Assembly: GCA_903882335.1 (NCBI GenBank)
Contig: CAIRWP010000045.1
Coordinates: forward strand, 1 to 7,190
DNA from: an uncultured Opitutia bacterium
GTDB lineage: Bacteria > Verrucomicrobiota > Verrucomicrobiia > Opitutales > UBA953
Reading direction: 5' to 3'
Length of the DNA: 7,190 nt
The translations under genes and the position numbers were made by a program. Under the pieces are notes generated by a model. The model saw only the letters and a program-made list of their open reading frames with translations. It had not been told where the DNA came from and did no database searches. This document shows positions 6,895-7,190 of this stretch, piece after piece. The number at the start of each line of letters is the position of its first letter. Positions within the stretch are counted from its first letter, which is position 1.

Positions 6895-7190
6895 GCTTCT
6901 CGGTCCGCCAGCCAAGTGACGCGTGACGCGAAAGCGCGCAGCGTCTGACCAGGGTGCAGGGCGGGTGAGAATTCGCCGCAGGTGATCTCGCGCAAGGCGG
7001 GCGCCTTGGCGGCGCCGCCGACGAGGACGACGATCGAAGCGCACTGCGCGAGACCGGCTTCGGTGCTGGTCAGACGCCAGCCACGACCGGGCCATTCCGT
7101 GGCGACGAAGCGGGGACCGGAAGCGCGACCGATGAGCGGGCACTGCGGCCAGAGCGAAGCGATGTGGCTGTCGTCGCCGAGGCCGAGGAC
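6879..7190 (-). CDS. pgl: 6-phosphogluconolactonase, C-terminal part (5' end beyond the window)
   Basis: Reading the minus strand from 7190 gives 103 residues to a TGA at 6881-6879. The family hydrolyses 6-phosphogluconolactone to 6-phosphogluconate, the second step of the oxidative pentose phosphate pathway, in the cytoplasm. The fragment opens with VLGLGDDSHIASLWP, matching the family signature G-x-G-x-D-G-H-x-A-S-L-F-P, including the catalytic-region His (codon 7166-7164). It continues with RLTST, IVVLVGGAAKAPALREI (the conserved G-A-A-K-A segment) and WLADREAAAQL, a typical Pgl C terminus. Compared with the usual length of about 230 residues, a little over half is missing to the right. 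The Gly of the D-G-H triad is Ser here (codon 7169-7167), which is unusual. Glucosamine-6-phosphate deaminase shares the fold, but the signature fits Pgl better. It is convergent with the secreted-protein gene, 5 bases apart, and functionally unrelated. Confidence 0.87.
   Translation of the reverse strand, partial: VLGLGDDSHIASLWPQCPLIGRASGPRFVATEWPGRGWRLTSTEAGLAQCASIVVLVGGAAKAPALREITCGEFSPALHPGQTLRAFASRVTWLADREAAAQL

Noticed and set aside
5905..7143. Minus-strand open frame of 412 codons spanning the convergent junction
   Set aside because: It lies opposite the secreted-protein gene and in a different frame from the pgl coding sequence, which has clear family motifs. The translation is Arg/Gly-rich without recognisable features.

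Overview
The window is GC-rich, tightly packed bacterial DNA with strong G/C preference at third codon positions. It holds three protein-coding genes, two of them cut by the window edges. The best guess at origin is a member of the Verrucomicrobiota (perhaps the Opitutae side). The guess rests on the first gene, which carries the recurring motifs I recall from the 'Verru_Chthon cassette protein A' family (TIGR02600), a family I know only from that phylum and close relatives. No search could be run to confirm this.

Layout: (1) 3-5924, plus strand, is one very long open frame running in from the left edge (1973 residues visible). It encodes an exported pseudopilin-like protein. Its first visible residues look like the distal part of a prepilin N-terminal helix, and its last third resembles the GspK minor pseudopilin of type II secretion. 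Between them lie well over a thousand residues of mostly beta-rich, Asn/Tyr/Trp-rich sequence. (2) 5929-6873, plus strand, starts 4 bases after the stop of gene 1 and encodes a 314-residue secreted protein of unknown function, with a clear signal peptide and low-complexity tails. (3) 6879-7190, minus strand, is the C-terminal part of a 6-phosphogluconolactonase (pgl, oxidative pentose phosphate pathway) that enters from the right edge. It converges on gene 2 with only 5 bases between the stop codons, and GC-rich inverted repeats cover that junction.

Genes 1 and 2 look like the distal end of an operon. The likely picture is a cell-envelope or surface filament-type assembly: a giant GspK-like minor pseudopilin plus a small exported partner, with the other prepilin-like cassette members expected to the left of the window. 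The pgl gene is a separate housekeeping unit. No RNA genes, mobile elements, CRISPR arrays or non-coding stretches longer than 300 bases are present. The very long antisense open frames are a by-product of GC-rich codon use.
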